Counted from the stretch's first letter, positions 11,830 to 22,871 are shown. The stretch: DNA of 64,000 nucleotides from Vandiemenella viatica (GCA_031002005.1 JARYHS010008074.1:344434932-344498931); one strand, 5' to 3'. Notes: generated by a model from the sequence alone, not told the origin. Translations and numbers: made by a program.

Positions 11830-12189
11830 CACTTACCACAGCTGAAGACAGGAGAGCTATACAAACATGTAAAAAACATAAAAAATACACAAAATTCACA
11901 ATATTTGGTTAATAAGCTGTCATGTAGAACTTGAGACATATGGCAGGGGAGAAAATGTCCACACATCCAGATCCACCACATGACTGGATGTGTGCATGTC
12001 TTTTTCCCTGTCATTTGCCTCACCACCTCCACAACCAAGGTTATTAACCAAAATGTGAATTTTGTGCTTTTATTGTTTTTATGTGTTCATCTGGCCTTCC
12101 TGCCTTCATCTGTGGCTATTTCTCCCCATCCTATCTTATTTTCAGTGCCTAATGGCAGTTTTCTTTGTCTCCAGCATCCACATCAGTAG
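11830..12189 (+). repeat. Dispersed repeat tail shared with 5765-5890
   Basis: The second half (about 12055-12180) matches the tail near 5765-5890, including CCTGCCTTCATCTGTGG and CTATCTTATTTTCAGTGCC. The first half contains imperfect inverted copies: TGTGCATGTCTTTTTCCCTG at 11990 against the complement near 11940-11960, and TTGGTTAATAA against TTATTAACCAA. This suggests a fold-back retroelement end. The family is not identified. Confidence 0.45.
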
Positions 12190-12385
12190 ATATTTCAGTT
12201 CATATGGACAAGAGAGGACTAATTGATAGTCTGAAAGAATCTGTACAAGATATTTGGTGAAGTGAGCAATAAAATTGTGTTAAATGAGATAAAAACTATT
12301 GGTGTGAATTAAGGAATGACTTGATAGTAAGAGGAATTCTTAAATGGTAGGAAGCAGTGAGGTATGATACAAAGGGCATGATCAA
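12190..12385 (+). mobile_element. LINE-A reverse transcriptase fragment
   Basis: The plus strand reads DISVHMDKRGLIDSLKE and continues in the LINE-A pattern (compare MQDISDKMDRRGQVDSVA at about 16345). It is short and truncated at both ends. Confidence 0.6.
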
Positions 12386-12489
12386 AAGAGCTTGAAATGA
12401 GGAGAGCCACTGGAAAGTATAGTTTGTTCCTCGAAGGAAGTGTTATATTAATTACTTTAAACTTTAAATGCAAAGGAACATATGCCTCG

Positions 12490-12760
12490 GTGAAAATTTC
12501 CCTTCTTGCTTTCAAATTTCATCAGTTTTCTTAAATTTTTTGAGTGTTATTTGCCTAGTTTTGCCATTAAGAAATTTAAGCTTCAATTTCCTTCAATGTT
12601 TCAGATATATTTCTCAACATTTTCCTTGCTAATTTAATCCAGTCTTTGACTCCCTTATCTATAAAAGAAATCCATTCCACCCCCTTTATCTAGTATTAGC
12701 TTTTACTGACGTCTTTTCCCTGTTATGTCCTGCTACCAATTTGTATTCAGGTCTCATCAC
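12490..12760 (-). mobile_element. LINE-A 3' end fragment
   Basis: The minus-strand text corresponds to the LINE-A C-terminus. The plus strand shares CCAGTCTTTGACTCCCTT and ATTTAAGCTTCAATTTCC-like blocks with 8260-8515 and 58110-58396. Facing the fragment at 12190-12385, it suggests a rearranged or twin-primed copy. Confidence 0.5.
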
Positions 12761-13566
12761 AAATATGAAATTTGATTAGATTTGACTAATTTTAAGTTTA
12801 ATAAATCTTTTACCTATGAAAATGTTGTATACTACCCACAACTCCCTTTCTGCACCTCCCAAAAATGACTGCATCCGCATATTAATTAGCTAATTCTATC
12901 CTAGCCATTAGCATTAACCAGATCCTTCACTATGGACATGACTTTCTACCTTCCTTTCCTGAAATTTTAATTTATCTACAACCTTAACAAAACAGTTCAG
13001 AAGAGGGGTCTGTTAAAGGTAATCTATACAGTAAACAATTTAGAGAATGTTTTCTGGACAATAAGGTATCTTTTAACTTGTTAAAAAAATTAAGAGTGCA
13101 ATTGAAGTTATTTTTTAAGTCATGGATTTGGCTACATCCATTCTCGCTAAGAGAACTTACCATGATGATCAGTTTAAAATGTATTTTATAGGCTTGGAAA
13201 AATTTTGTTTAAAAGGTATTGTAATTTAAGTAATGTAAAAGCATGTGGTTAGGTCGTACAAAAATAAAAGATTCAGAATTGCTAATTAATGCAGAAAGCT
13301 ACATCAGACCTTTTGTCACAAGCTGTAGTCAGCACCCATAAGAATTTCCCTAGTATAAATTTAGTTAATCAGATAAATTATAAATATAATAAAAGTAAAC
13401 CAGTGGACAGAACTGAATGGGGAAATAGATACAATTATAAAAAGGCACAAATCTTGGAACTGAAAAAATATTTCAGGGTTAATTTTTTTAAATGCAAGAA
13501 TGGAAAAAGTTTAGTGGAGACAAAGTGGGAAGAATTCAAGGAAATAATAAAAAAAGGTGAAGAAAT

Positions 13567-13973
13567 CAGTGGCATAGCTAAGTCAACAAGGGCCCCGGTG
13601 CAAAAAAGTTAATTTGGGCTCCCATGCCAGATGGGCGACCTTTTTTTTTTTTTGCTTTGTGTTGCTGATAAGTGCCCCCTGAGCTTAGGATGGGGCCCTT
13701 GAATTGTGATTAGGGCCCCCCTGAGCAGTGGTTGGAGTGCCCCTGAGCAGTGAGAGGGCCCTTAGTGAGGGGCTTCCTGTGTTTCAGGGGCCCCCTTAGA
13801 CGACTGTAAAGCTAAAAAAGGTCGCCAGTTTGCCATGAAGGCTCGTGGGCCTCTGAACTGCGCTTGGGGGCCTCAAGAGGTGCACTTTGGGGCCCCCAGG
13901 TATGCTTGGGGCCCCCTGAACGTAGGGGCCCCGGTGCACTGCACCGCCTAGCCCCATAGTAGCTACGCCCCTG
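13567..13973. mobile_element. hAT-type MITE, copy 1
   Basis: Starts CAGTGGCATAGCTAAG and ends TAGTAGCTACGCCCCTG, forming terminal inverted repeats. It is flanked by a perfect 8-bp duplication GAAGAAAT (13559-13566 and 13974-13981), the hAT signature. The interior is GC-rich with repeated GGGGCCCC stretches and encodes nothing convincing. It shares ends and interior with the 231-bp copy at 14451-14681. Confidence 0.88.
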
Positions 13974-14450
13974 GAAGAAATGTTTATTCCAAAACAAAGA
14001 ATAAAGAGAAGTACAGAACCTTCATACTATAACAGGGAAATGAGACAAGAACACAAAGTTAAGAAACAGCAAGGCAGTAGGAAAGTCATGAAACACTAAC
14101 AAAGAAATTAATAATGTCAAGAAAACTGGCTGATGATGAGTTAATGAAGAATATTATTAGTGCAGGGGGACCTCTGGCTGATGCATTTAGAAATTTCTAT
14201 AGCTATATCAGGAAACTGAGCGGAAAGAGGGTATTGAGACAATTATAGGTAAGGATGGAGAAGAAGTAACTGAGGATTTTAAAAATGCAGAGTTATTAAG
14301 TAATTGGTTCAGTGAGACCTTCAGGGATAATAATTCAGGGGTAATGTCAGAAAACAAGCCTATCCACACAGTTGGAGGCAAGCAGATTAGAAAATTTGAA
14401 GTTATATATGAAGACTAATAATTTTTGTTTAATAAATACGCCAGTACAAC

Positions 14451-14681
14451 CAGTGGCGTAGCTAGGTCAACTAGGGCCCCGGTGCAAAAAATTTATTTTG
14501 GGCCCTCAGGCCAGATGGACAACCTTTTTTCTTGTTTTGTGTTTCTGGTAGGGGCCCCCTGAGCTGAGGATGGGTGCCATTAAGTTGTGCTTATGGGCCC
14601 CTGAGCAGTGGTTGGGGGCCCCCTGAGCGTAGGGGCCCCGGGCACTGCACCACCCCTAGCCCCATAGTAGCTACGCCCCCG
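14451..14681. mobile_element. hAT-type MITE, copy 2
   Basis: Starts CAGTGGCGTAGCTAGG and ends TAGTAGCTACGCCCCCG. It is flanked by a perfect 8-bp duplication AGTACAAC (14443-14450 and 14682-14689). It is a shorter relative of the 407-bp MITE at 13567. Deleting it restores the left arm of the surrounding palindromic element, which matches the intact complement near 15870-15925. Confidence 0.9.
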
Positions 14682-14705
14682 AGTACAACTGTTATATTAT
14701 TTATT

Positions 14706-14747
14706 TTCCGGACGTGTTTCACCTCTCGTCAAGGTATCTTCAGCATA
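14706..14747 (-). ncRNA. Hammerhead-like motif, left arm
   Basis: On the minus strand: CTGAAGA (14743-14737), a helix-II candidate ACCT...AGGT, then GAAA (14720-14717) followed by ACACGTC with a short A-C/G-U helix III. Helix I pairing is weak. It is the mirror of the motif at 14980-15020. Confidence 0.5.
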
Positions 14748-14979
14748 AAGTTTTATTTTACATTTCATTTACATTTCAGCTGAACAACAGCAGCGTGCAC
14801 ACAAAAAATTTGTTTGATAATGTCATGGACAAAAACTGTGCTTCAAAGTGAATTTATAAGATACCAATTTTGTACAAACTCGGTAAATATGTAAAATAGT
14901 GCAAACAGCATGCTTGCTGGTTGAGATCACAGGCGACCAACAACACCACCTTAAAACAGAAATGTGAAATAAAACATTG

Positions 14980-15020
14980 TACGCTGAAGATACCTCGATG
15001 AGAGGCGAAACGCGTCTGGA
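14980..15020 (+). ncRNA. Hammerhead-like motif, right arm
   Basis: CTGAAGA (14984-14990), a helix-II candidate with CCTC...GAGG, GAAA (15007-15010), then the self-complementary ACGCGT and C at the expected cleavage position. Both invariant boxes are intact. The self-complementary helix III suggests dimer-type activity, as described for PLE hammerheads. Helix I is poorly supported. Confidence 0.52.
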
Positions 15021-15023
15021 AAA

Positions 15024-15868
15024 TCTATATCTATAAAACAAAAACTGGAAATATTGGTCAGATAAAAATTCGGAACCTGCGGGGCAGATTTCAATGGAGT
15101 TTTCACCGTTTTAAAGTTTGGAATCTTAATTCAATTCTCTGGCATGTCTTATGTTTCAACGTTAAATAATGTAGGAGCATTAAATGAAATTCTGAATGTA
15201 TGGTGAGAAATTCCACAGGAGAAATTGCTAGATGCTGCATACTCCGCACTAAACACACAACACAATGTCTCTGACCATAGCCTTTAATTAAAGCAATAAG
15301 ACAACTTACATTAATAACTATTTTTCACACTAAACAAAACTTTAAGTATTCTTTCTTTTAATTCAATATATTCAATTTTTAAAAGCCATAGCTTGAAGTA
15401 TTCTTTCCTTTAATTCGGGATATCAATTTTTAAACGACATAGATAACCATAAAAACAACAGAGATTTTCTTTATGCATGATCTCTTGACAATATCTCTGG
15501 CCTTCAGCATTAGTCTTCTGTTTACGATAATATTATTCCGGATTCATTTTTTATATTTTATCTGCAGAGTTAAAGGATCTGGAGTTTCGAGTCACAAGTA
15601 TATCCATTCACTTCACAATTGAATAAAATGTCAGTAATACAGTAAGCTTGAGATACATGAATCTTTTTACGAATGAAAATAGTATACGTGCAAATAAACT
15701 TCAGCCCACCAGTTTCTTGGTAGGGGGCGGGTAAATGTAAGTTTGCTTTAATTCCAAAAAAGTTGGCGCGTATTTTATGAAACTTTGTACAAATGTTTTG
15801 TGGGAATAAAAATAGGGTATGGTTAAATCTATGCCAACTATACCGGGCAAAGCCAGGAACTCTGCTAG
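15024..15868 (+). mobile_element. Non-autonomous Helitron (845 bp)
   Basis: Begins TCTATATCTATAAAAC and ends with the hairpin CCGGGCAAAGCCAGG followed by CTCTGCTAG, the Helitron 5'-TC...CTAG-3' form with a subterminal 3' hairpin. It sits between A (15023) and T (15869) with no duplication. The uninterrupted site is visible as the inverted copy at about 14690-14708. It has no Rep or helicase sequence. Confidence 0.85.
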
Positions 15869-16983
15869 TAAATAATATAACAGTTGTACTGGCATATTTA
15901 TTAAACAAAAATTATTAGCTTAACACGCTACTGTAGAAGAAATGGCCTACAATAATCAAATATATATGAAGATATCATGAAGGATCTAAGGAATCTAAAA
16001 ATGCATAAAGGGGCCAGTGTTGACTATATTACTACAGGTTTCTTAAAGATAGTAGGATGGGACATTGTACCTTACCTTGAATCATTATTTAAATTGAGTC
16101 TGGATACTTGTTCTTTACCAGATGACTGGAAAAATGCGATGATAGCACTGGTCCTTAAAGGAGGGTGACAAACGGGGCCTAAAACTATAGGCCAATCAGC
16201 TTGACAACAGTGGTAGGTAAATAAATGGAGAGATTAATATGCAACCATATTGGAAGCATCTGTGTAGAAATCAAGTGGCTTTCAAGTTCGTAACATGGCT
16301 TTTTATAAGGATATTCATGCAAATCTCAGTTAGTAGTCTATATGCAAGATATTTCTGATAAAATGGACAGGAGAGGTCAAGTTGATAGTGTAGCACTAGA
16401 TCTTTCATAGGCCTTTGACAGAGTGAGCCATAAAATTGTGCTAAATGAGGTAAAACTATTGGACTTGATAAAACGGGATTTGCTGTGTAGAAGAATTTCT
16501 AAAAGGTAGAAAGCAAAAAGTTTGGGTAGGAAATGCAGTTTCTAAAGAAGTAGGAGTTATCATGGGAGTCCCACAGGCTAGTGCATTTGGACCATTGTTG
16601 TTCATTATTTTAATGAATGATTGTGTTAATGGTTTACTGTCAGAAGTTAGATTGTTTGCAGGTGACATAATGTTATATAAAAGGATTAAAACAATAGAAG
16701 ACTGTAAACAGCTGCAGGGTGATCTAGATAGGATAACTAACTGGGTGAGTAAACATGGGATGAAGATAAATGCAAGGAAAAGCCAGCTTATCAGGTACAC
16801 AGGTAAAAAGCTAATGTTGATTATGATTGTAAAATGGGGAAGGAGCTATTTATTGAAAACTCAAAATGTAAATACCTTGGCATTAAATTTGAAAGCACAC
16901 TTAACTGGGCAGGACACATTGGATAGGTATTAGGGAAAGGGTTCAAAATCCTTCACCTGTTGGAAAGTGTGATGAGGGGATGC

Positions 16984-18458
16984 TGTAAAACCTGTTGCTT
17001 GCTCGGGGTTGTAGCTTGCAGCAGCTTGTCTTAACTATGATCGTGTCTGGTACCCTTAAGTGATGCTATTTATGGTCACCAATCCCTCGTAATTACCCCG
17101 AGGGATAAAGGTCTGTTCTTAAAACACTACTTCAGACTTCCTGATTAATTCCAGATTAAATTTTTTTTAAAAGTTCTTACATAAACTCGGTACCAGTGTA
17201 GGCCTAAAAGAAAAGCATCAGACTTCTATCTGAAATAAATGATTACAGGTTAAACCATCCTATCACAGTAAGCAACTTCCTCCTAACCCCTAGATGAAAG
17301 TTAAAAGTTCATCTCGAAAGAAGATTGACCCTGCACCATTATAACGTCACTACTAAAATTTTCTACATCTCCGCGACCATCCAACACGCCATCCTCTCGG
17401 TTCAATTTCTGCCGAATTACTGCTGTCTGCCTAGGCTGGCGGTGGCTCCTTATATTCATATTGGGCCAGCTGACTCAGCAAATGCTTGATTTGACAAAGG
17501 AAAACCTTATTTTTATTCCGATCATTCTGAAATTTTGATATGTTATGAGGCATATTCTAAATGTCAGTTTTAGTTATGACAAGTTTTCTCCTAGAATTTG
17601 TGTATTTCGAGTTAAAGTCGTAAAAGCTTTACTCTGTCACCATTCCTACAATTCGTTAGTCTGTGAAATGATTCTGTTATCAAAATGTTTTATAAAAATT
17701 TCCTCAACTTTTGACATATAACACGTCTAGATCCCAAATGTATTTGATGGTGAAAATCGACTTTGACTATAAGTGCAAAGTCAGCTAAAAGCTTGTATGT
17801 TCATTACCTCCAAATATATACGAGTGCTACCGATCTGTAATATATCTCAAACATTACTAAATTAAATTATCTGATGGTAATATTATTTCTTCATTATCTA
17901 TTTCCCTTAATGCCAATCCTTTGTTTCCAATTAGCAATTAGCAGCAATTATTTTCGAACCTTAATTTCCCTTTTACGGCTTATATATTGTCGGAATCTTT
18001 ACGAAAATCACTCCGTGTGTTCAGTGAAAGCTTCTCTTTAATATAAATGTCTTTTCTATGCCCTCAGATCTGTATGTCTGCAGAAATGTTGAATTGCAGA
18101 GTCAGCGAAATCTCTTATTTTGTCTAAAAAAACATACTTTCTTTTCACTTATTGACTCTATCTTTTAATATGTTGCGTATTATCTTATGTTGAACATTTT
18201 GAGCTCTGAATCTTAGCTGTACCTTGAAAATTGGATGAAAAAAGTTACTTGCGCAATAAATTCCATGAGCTTGCAAGATCACCAATTTTATGATATTTCC
18301 TTAATATAATCTTCTAAAATGCAAGTGTTGGATCTAATTTGAATTGTCATCTCATTTTACACCTCTGAAAATGTGGCCAAAAGGCTTCTAAAAATGTTTA
18401 AATTTCTTTATAGTATTTTCGAAAACTTACAAAATAGCTCAAACTCTCCTTACTAACA
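16984..18458 (-). mobile_element. LTR-like block, probably minus orientation
   Basis: The + strand starts TGTAAAACCTG and the right edge reads CTCCTTACTAACA, so the minus strand begins TGTTAG and ends TTTTACA. Its minus-strand 3' end shares AACCCCG, a GGTT and terminal ACA with the solo LTR at 23256-25291. No coding is seen. The expected 4-bp target duplication is absent: ATGC lies on the left and TGTT on the right. The two flanks are LINE-A pieces in opposite orientation. Part of it (about 17026-17110) resembles 52590-52680. Confidence 0.5.
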
Positions 18459-19418
18459 TGTTTTTTGACTCGACTGTACTTGTGCCTTCCTTCCATTTGC
18501 TGAAACGTTCTCTGAAATATCTCTTCAAATTTGAAATCTGTGCCTTTTAATAATTGTACCTATTTCCCCCTTCAATTTTGGCTGCTGTTTCACTGAATCC
18601 TCTAATATCCATCAGAACTGCTTCATGATCACTTATTCCTTCCCTTACTTGACACCCCACAAGGTTATCATTGGGCTTTATTAGGAATTTATCCAAAATA
18701 TTTAGTCCCCTAGTGTTTTGTTCTATCACTTGTGTAAATCCTCCTTCCCTTATTAAGGTATTTGCAAATCTTTGTTCCCGCATGTTATTAATCTTATTTC
18801 CTTCCCAGTTTACACCTGGTAAATTTAAATCCCCACCAATAATGATCATTAGATTCTCACCTCTGAAATCTGAGTATGAATTTAATTTCTCCGCAATAGC
18901 CTCATCTTCATCTGTCACTCTTCCACTGCGGTAAGCAGCCAACACCCTGATTTTTTTCTTTTTTATCACCCCCAGAAATCTACCCCAAGTAACTCATGGT
19001 CTTGATCTATAAATGCCAGTGAACTGTGGTCTTTTTTGCTAACTAGTATGAAGACTCCTACACCAATTGCTCCTCTATCTCTGCGGTACACTCTGTAACC
19101 ATCAGGAAAAATATCACTGTCTAGTACTTCTTTTAACCAACACTATACCCCAGTTATTACTTGTGGTTCATGTATCTCTATTAAGTTTGCAAATTTGATT
19201 ACTTTGTTCATTATACTTCTACAGTTTACCATTAACACCCTTATTTCTGGCTTTATATTTTCGACATTTATCTCCTCTTTCCCAGTTTTACCCCAGCCAG
19301 TTATTGTTTCAGCAACTTCATCTATTTCTTTAACATCTATGATCTTTCTCATCGTGGATCTCCAATCAGTATCACTTTGATCATCTATTTCCATCCCTTC
19401 ACCAGCAGCCCCTAACAT
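18459..19418 (-). pseudogene. LINE-A ORF2 N-terminal part: APE-type endonuclease
   Basis: On the minus strand, MVNCRSIMNKVIKFANLIEI opens the endonuclease (about 19240). Further on come IRVLAAYRSGRVTDEDEAI, MIIIGGDLNLPGVNWEG (catalytic DLN) and GISDHEAVLMDI (SDH motif), then GNRYNY and KAQISNLKRYF before the break near 18459. These are the apurinic-endonuclease motifs of non-LTR retrotransposons; the enzyme nicks the target for reverse transcription. Stops interrupt the frame after GNRYNY and between 18969 and 19143. The RT domain is absent; the LTR-like block follows. Confidence 0.8.
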
Positions 19419-19860
19419 AAAAAAGGCACAGTCCTGACCCCATCATCACTGGAAATGGGCTCCCTCACTGCTTTAGCTAACAACTTGGGAAGTACTCCCT
19501 TCCCTCTTCTATTTAGGTGTAGGCCATGCCTAGTGAAACCCCACCTACCAATGGTGTTTACAGGCACAACCCCCAACACAGAACTAATGCCTTTCCTAAG
19601 TAGCACTTCCGTTTCCACATTTACACGCCTCACAGCTTAGTTCAATTGTGGCCGGTCATGGCGTCTTAGGACCTGCTGTGCCTCCTTCACCACCTTCCTC
19701 AGGTCACTCTCTATACTATAACTCGCGTTTCTATCAATACTATTCCCCACCCCTCCCACTATCACTACTCTATCATACTAAGTGAAACTCCTGCGAAGTG
19801 ATGTTACAGTCACTCTTGCAACATAGTCAATGTTACTTGACTCTTGAATTGGAATGAAAA
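19412..19860 (-). pseudogene. LINE-A ORF1 C-terminal part, putative SGNH/GDSL-type esterase
   Basis: On the minus strand the frame to 19633 contains NTIGRWGFTRHGLHLNRRGK, resembling the last block of SGNH hydrolases (a GLHL-type motif before a glycine). Upstream broken frames (to about 19850) read on toward SLSMIE-like residues. Esterase ORF1s are known in CR1/L2-type LINEs. The usual Asp of the D-x-x-H motif appears as Arg. The overlap with ORF2 suggests a two-ORF element. Confidence 0.5.
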
Positions 19861-20627
19861 CTGACAAAACTACCTTGAATGAAAAGCACAAACTCTAATC
19901 CATTGGTATCATTGTTAATAATAATAATAAATAATAATAAAAAAACATCTGGGTACTGCTACTCATCATACCTATACTATCTGCTGGCACTGCTTAGTCA
20001 TGAAGTAGGTTTGGATGTGTACGCATCTGAACAACCTTGCCATGTCTCACTTTTAACATTACTAAGGATTTTTTACTGAAAGTGCATTCATGTTTTGGAT
20101 ATTCGGCCTGGTACTCATTCCTCCATCTATACAGATTGGTAGTGGTAGGTTATTTTCCCTGATCATCTTTATTTTTAAATTTCATTGTTAGTATTGTTGT
20201 AATATGAACTATAGTTACTAATAATAAAGAAGGATAGGGAAAATAAAATCATCACTTGCCACAAATAAAAATGAGTGCTGTAATGAAACACAAACACACT
20301 TTACATTTTTATCAATAAAAACTTTTTTTTGTGTTAGCTGTGTACACACTGCGATCTATCAAAACTAACTCTTAATTAATGCTACATAACATTTTTACAA
20401 GAACACAACATACTATTGCAAGTCTACAAAGTTTGTCATGTGCGATCAAACTGAACACACAATCTAACATTTTTATCAGAAATATAGAATGTAGTTTATT
20501 CTTCACAGCACTGTAATGAAAGCATGATTTTTTTTTCTTTTTAGATTTATCAAGAGCACATTGTAGTTCTACAGTAACAGCAAGTGTCTTATAATGGTAA
20601 ATAAACAATATGTGTTTTCTTTTAAAG
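19861..20627. other. Intron sequence before the MTTP exon
   Basis: AT-rich. It contains an (AAT)n-like run at about 19916-19946 and poly-T runs. I see no coding frame or TE end. The polypyrimidine-poor TTTTAAAG acceptor closes it. Confidence 0.5.
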
Positions 20628-20746
20628 GTGTACTGAAACTGAGTTATGAAACAAATCCCAGTGAAAAGTTGGAAGAAACAATAGTTTTAACAGCTGCAGC
20701 CCTAGCAAACAGATTATCCAAACTGCCAGGAAACAATAAACACAAA
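20628..20746 (+). CDS. MTTP: Microsomal triglyceride transfer protein large subunit, internal exon
   Basis: The exon is flanked by a TTTTAAAG acceptor (AG 20626-20627) and a GTGAGT donor (20747). It begins with the last two bases of a Gly codon whose first base ends the exon at 6429. It encodes VLKLSYETNPSEKLEETIVL then TAAALANRLSKLPGNNKHK, and leaves in phase 0. The TAAALANRL segment corresponds to the helical-domain stretch of MTTP. Phase agreement with both neighbours over 14.2-kb and 27.0-kb introns supports one gene. Confidence 0.85.
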
Positions 20747-21347
20747 GTGAGTCTATTTCATGATCTATTCAAATTATAAATTAAAATATAAATTTCAATG
20801 TTTTCATATAAAATACTATGTAATTATTATGATTCTTATTTTGCTTTTATTGTTCATCATTGACATGTAAATTGGCACATACTGGTGTGATACACTGGTC
20901 TATCGCAATGGTCATATGTCTGGTGATGTGTCACTTCTGTGGGTCACAAGATATTAGTTTAATGGTGGCCAAACTTTTTATGAAACTTACAAGTGCCAGA
21001 TTCAATAATACAAATATTTAATTAAATACAATTACTATAAGCAGCAGTGAGAAAATCTTGGCAACCTAAAAGCTTTAGTTAATCTCCATTTTGTTTCATT
21101 GTGCATAAAAAAGAATCTTGCCGATTGTTTAGTTGAATATACCAGAATATTTACCATAATTTTAATTTTTAAAATGAATTTGTGCAAAATATACCAAGAT
21201 AGTAGCAGTGGTAGCCGAAGTGATTCGCTTAGGTAGGGACAACATTGAAAATTTTTGACTGATCTTCATAAAAAAAAAAAAAAGATTGAAACTGAAGGAA
21301 TCGTTTATAATTATTTTAAAATTGATCAAAAGGTAAACAATGTCTGA
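20747..21347. other. Intron sequence, no feature seen
   Basis: AT-rich, with a poly-A run near 21270. No coding or TE signature recognised. Confidence 0.5.
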
Positions 21348-21790
21348 TTAACCAAAAACCGATGAGTTGACCTGTAAGCATTGCTTGATTATCCAATACG
21401 CACGACTAAGTACTTGTTTAACAATAGCAAGATGTTTCTGAATATTTGTTTCACCAAGCATTGCTAAACTAAGCACATTATTAATATGATCTGCTGATTT
21501 TTCATGGGTTTTAATTTTTCCTGTGAGATGTACCAAATCAGTAACTCCACTGTCTGAACAATTCACCCCCTCCCCTGAACAGAAAACATGGAACACACAA
21601 AAAACACATTTCACACTGCAACCACTCAGCCCTTAAAAAACACATCACAGTTATATTTCCTCAATCAAGATACATTAGCACTTTATTTTTGCTTCAAAAT
21701 GTTTGTGTGGTGTAGGTCCTCCTTTGCATTAATGTTTGCTATGTCGGATTGTAGAGATAATAGTTTTGTTAATAACTCATTAATATGATT
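21348..21790 (-). pseudogene. hAT-superfamily transposase fragment (ZMYM/TTF-type zinc-finger region)
   Basis: On the minus strand 21614-21348 encodes KCVFCVFHVFCSGEGVNCSD, then VTDLVHLTGKIKTHEKSADH and LSLAMLGETNIQ. The Cys spacing plus KTHEKSADH resembles the N-terminal zinc-finger region of hAT transposases of the ZMYM1 type. The catalytic domain is missing. The frame breaks into stops on both sides. Confidence 0.5.
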
Positions 21791-22451
21791 CATCTTGCAA
21801 CGATATCTTATGCAATCTACGATGATTACAAGATATGGCTAGAATCCATCCCACAAACTCCAGGCTGCAAAATCGTGGGTACTGCTGAGCTATACCGCTA
21901 GTGTTAATAACTTTTTTGTGTTCCTTGAAATGGAAAAAAGTTGTCACAAACTGATTGGTGAAAAGCTATAACCCTACTTTCTGAATATCTGCGAAGCTGC
22001 CAGTGCATATGCGCAATTTGAGTCATCCGGCATTTGTCAAAGTGAGGTCAGAGTTCATTGATGTGGCCAGGAGATATGTTCAATATTTCCCCACCTGTCA
22101 CAATTCTTTATTAGAGAATGCTGCATTTTTAAATATTTACTTCTCTTTTACTACATTTATTTTTTATTTATTTATTCTTGATTGAAAAGTAGTGACTTGT
22201 CACAGTGTCACTATATCTAGAGCCACCCCTGGATAATAGGTTATAATAACATGGATGCTGGATGTGGATACTAAGAAGTGAATAAACTTAATGAATTTTA
22301 ACAAATTCAGATGACTGGAAGTCTGTGGTATGTCATTTTTATATTTTGTTCATTAATTAAAAATACCTGTAATCAGTATTTAAATGATAGGATGAACAAG
22401 AAAAATATCACTCAAAAATCAATTCTACTAGTATAACAAGAGTTACATAAG

Positions 22452-22694
22452 ACCAAGTGTGGTGGGTAGTGGTTAATGCTCTGGCCTCACATTCGGGAGG
22501 ACATGGGTTCGAATCCCCATCTGGGCATCCAGATTTGGGTTTTCCATGATTTCTCCAAATCACTCCAGGCAAATGTTGGGATTCTTCGTTCAAAAGGTCA
22601 TGGCCAAATTCCTTCCCATTCCTTGTCCCCAAACCCATCTCACCTGTAACGACCCTGATGTTGACGAGGTGTAAAGCCATAAGAAAAAAAAAAG
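22452..22694 (+). mobile_element. tRNA-derived SINE, copy 1
   Basis: The head has box-A-like GTGGTGGGTAGTGGTTAA and box-B-like GGGTTCGAATCCC. A body shared with 31495-31754 and 50322-50558 follows (CATCCAGATTTGGGTTTTCC, TTCCTTCCCATTC, GAGGTGTAAAGCCATAAG), then an A-rich tail. It is flanked by a perfect 10-bp duplication GTTACATAAG (22442-22451 and 22695-22704). Confidence 0.88.
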
Positions 22695-22871
22695 GTTACA
22701 TAAGCATTATATAAACTCTTAACAAAACATTTCTTGACTGATAATTAATCTTAACTGAATAATCATATTTGGCAACTGGGAAGTAACAACAGGAGATTAG
22801 CAAATGCAGGCTTTCCCGGTGAATAAATGACCACAAATCTTCTAGGGTTTGCAGCCGGATTTTATTACAAA

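Larger units (their letters stand above)
14414..15960 (+). mobile_element. Palindromic PLE-like element (hammerhead pair) carrying a MITE and a Helitron
   Basis: The element is bracketed by an 11-bp direct repeat TATATATGAAG (14403-14413 and 15961-15971), and the LINE-A frame resumes across it. With its two inner insertions removed it is about 460 bp. Its arms are inverted copies of each other: about 14420-14745 on one side and 14980-15023 plus 15869-15930 on the other. They share GCCAGTACAACTGTTATATT-type sequence and a hammerhead-like core. The loop between the arms encodes nothing obvious. Long TSDs and hammerheads suggest a PLE end or a retrozyme-like derivative. Confidence 0.65.
13289..16983 (+). 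mobile_element. LINE-A copy broken by a stack of insertions
   Basis: The 5' part (13289-13566 and 13982-14413) encodes GNRYNYKKAQILELKKYF and, further on, EEVTEDFKNAELLSNWF. The RT part (15972-16983) encodes MKDLRNLKMHKGASVDYITT, LDTCSLPDDWKNAMIAL, GVPQASAFGPLLFIILMND, a LFAGDIMLY version of the FADD box (D to G), CKQLQGDLDRITNWVSKHGM and VMRGC. The copy is cut at 16983 by an LTR-like block. Inserted within it are a hAT MITE (13567-13973) and a PLE-like element (14414-15960), which itself holds a MITE and a Helitron. No RT product is possible. Confidence 0.82.

Noticed and set aside
22470..22540. An independent tRNA gene at the SINE head
   Set aside because: Box A and box B are present but no cloverleaf could be drawn with confidence, and the body and A tail mark a SINE.
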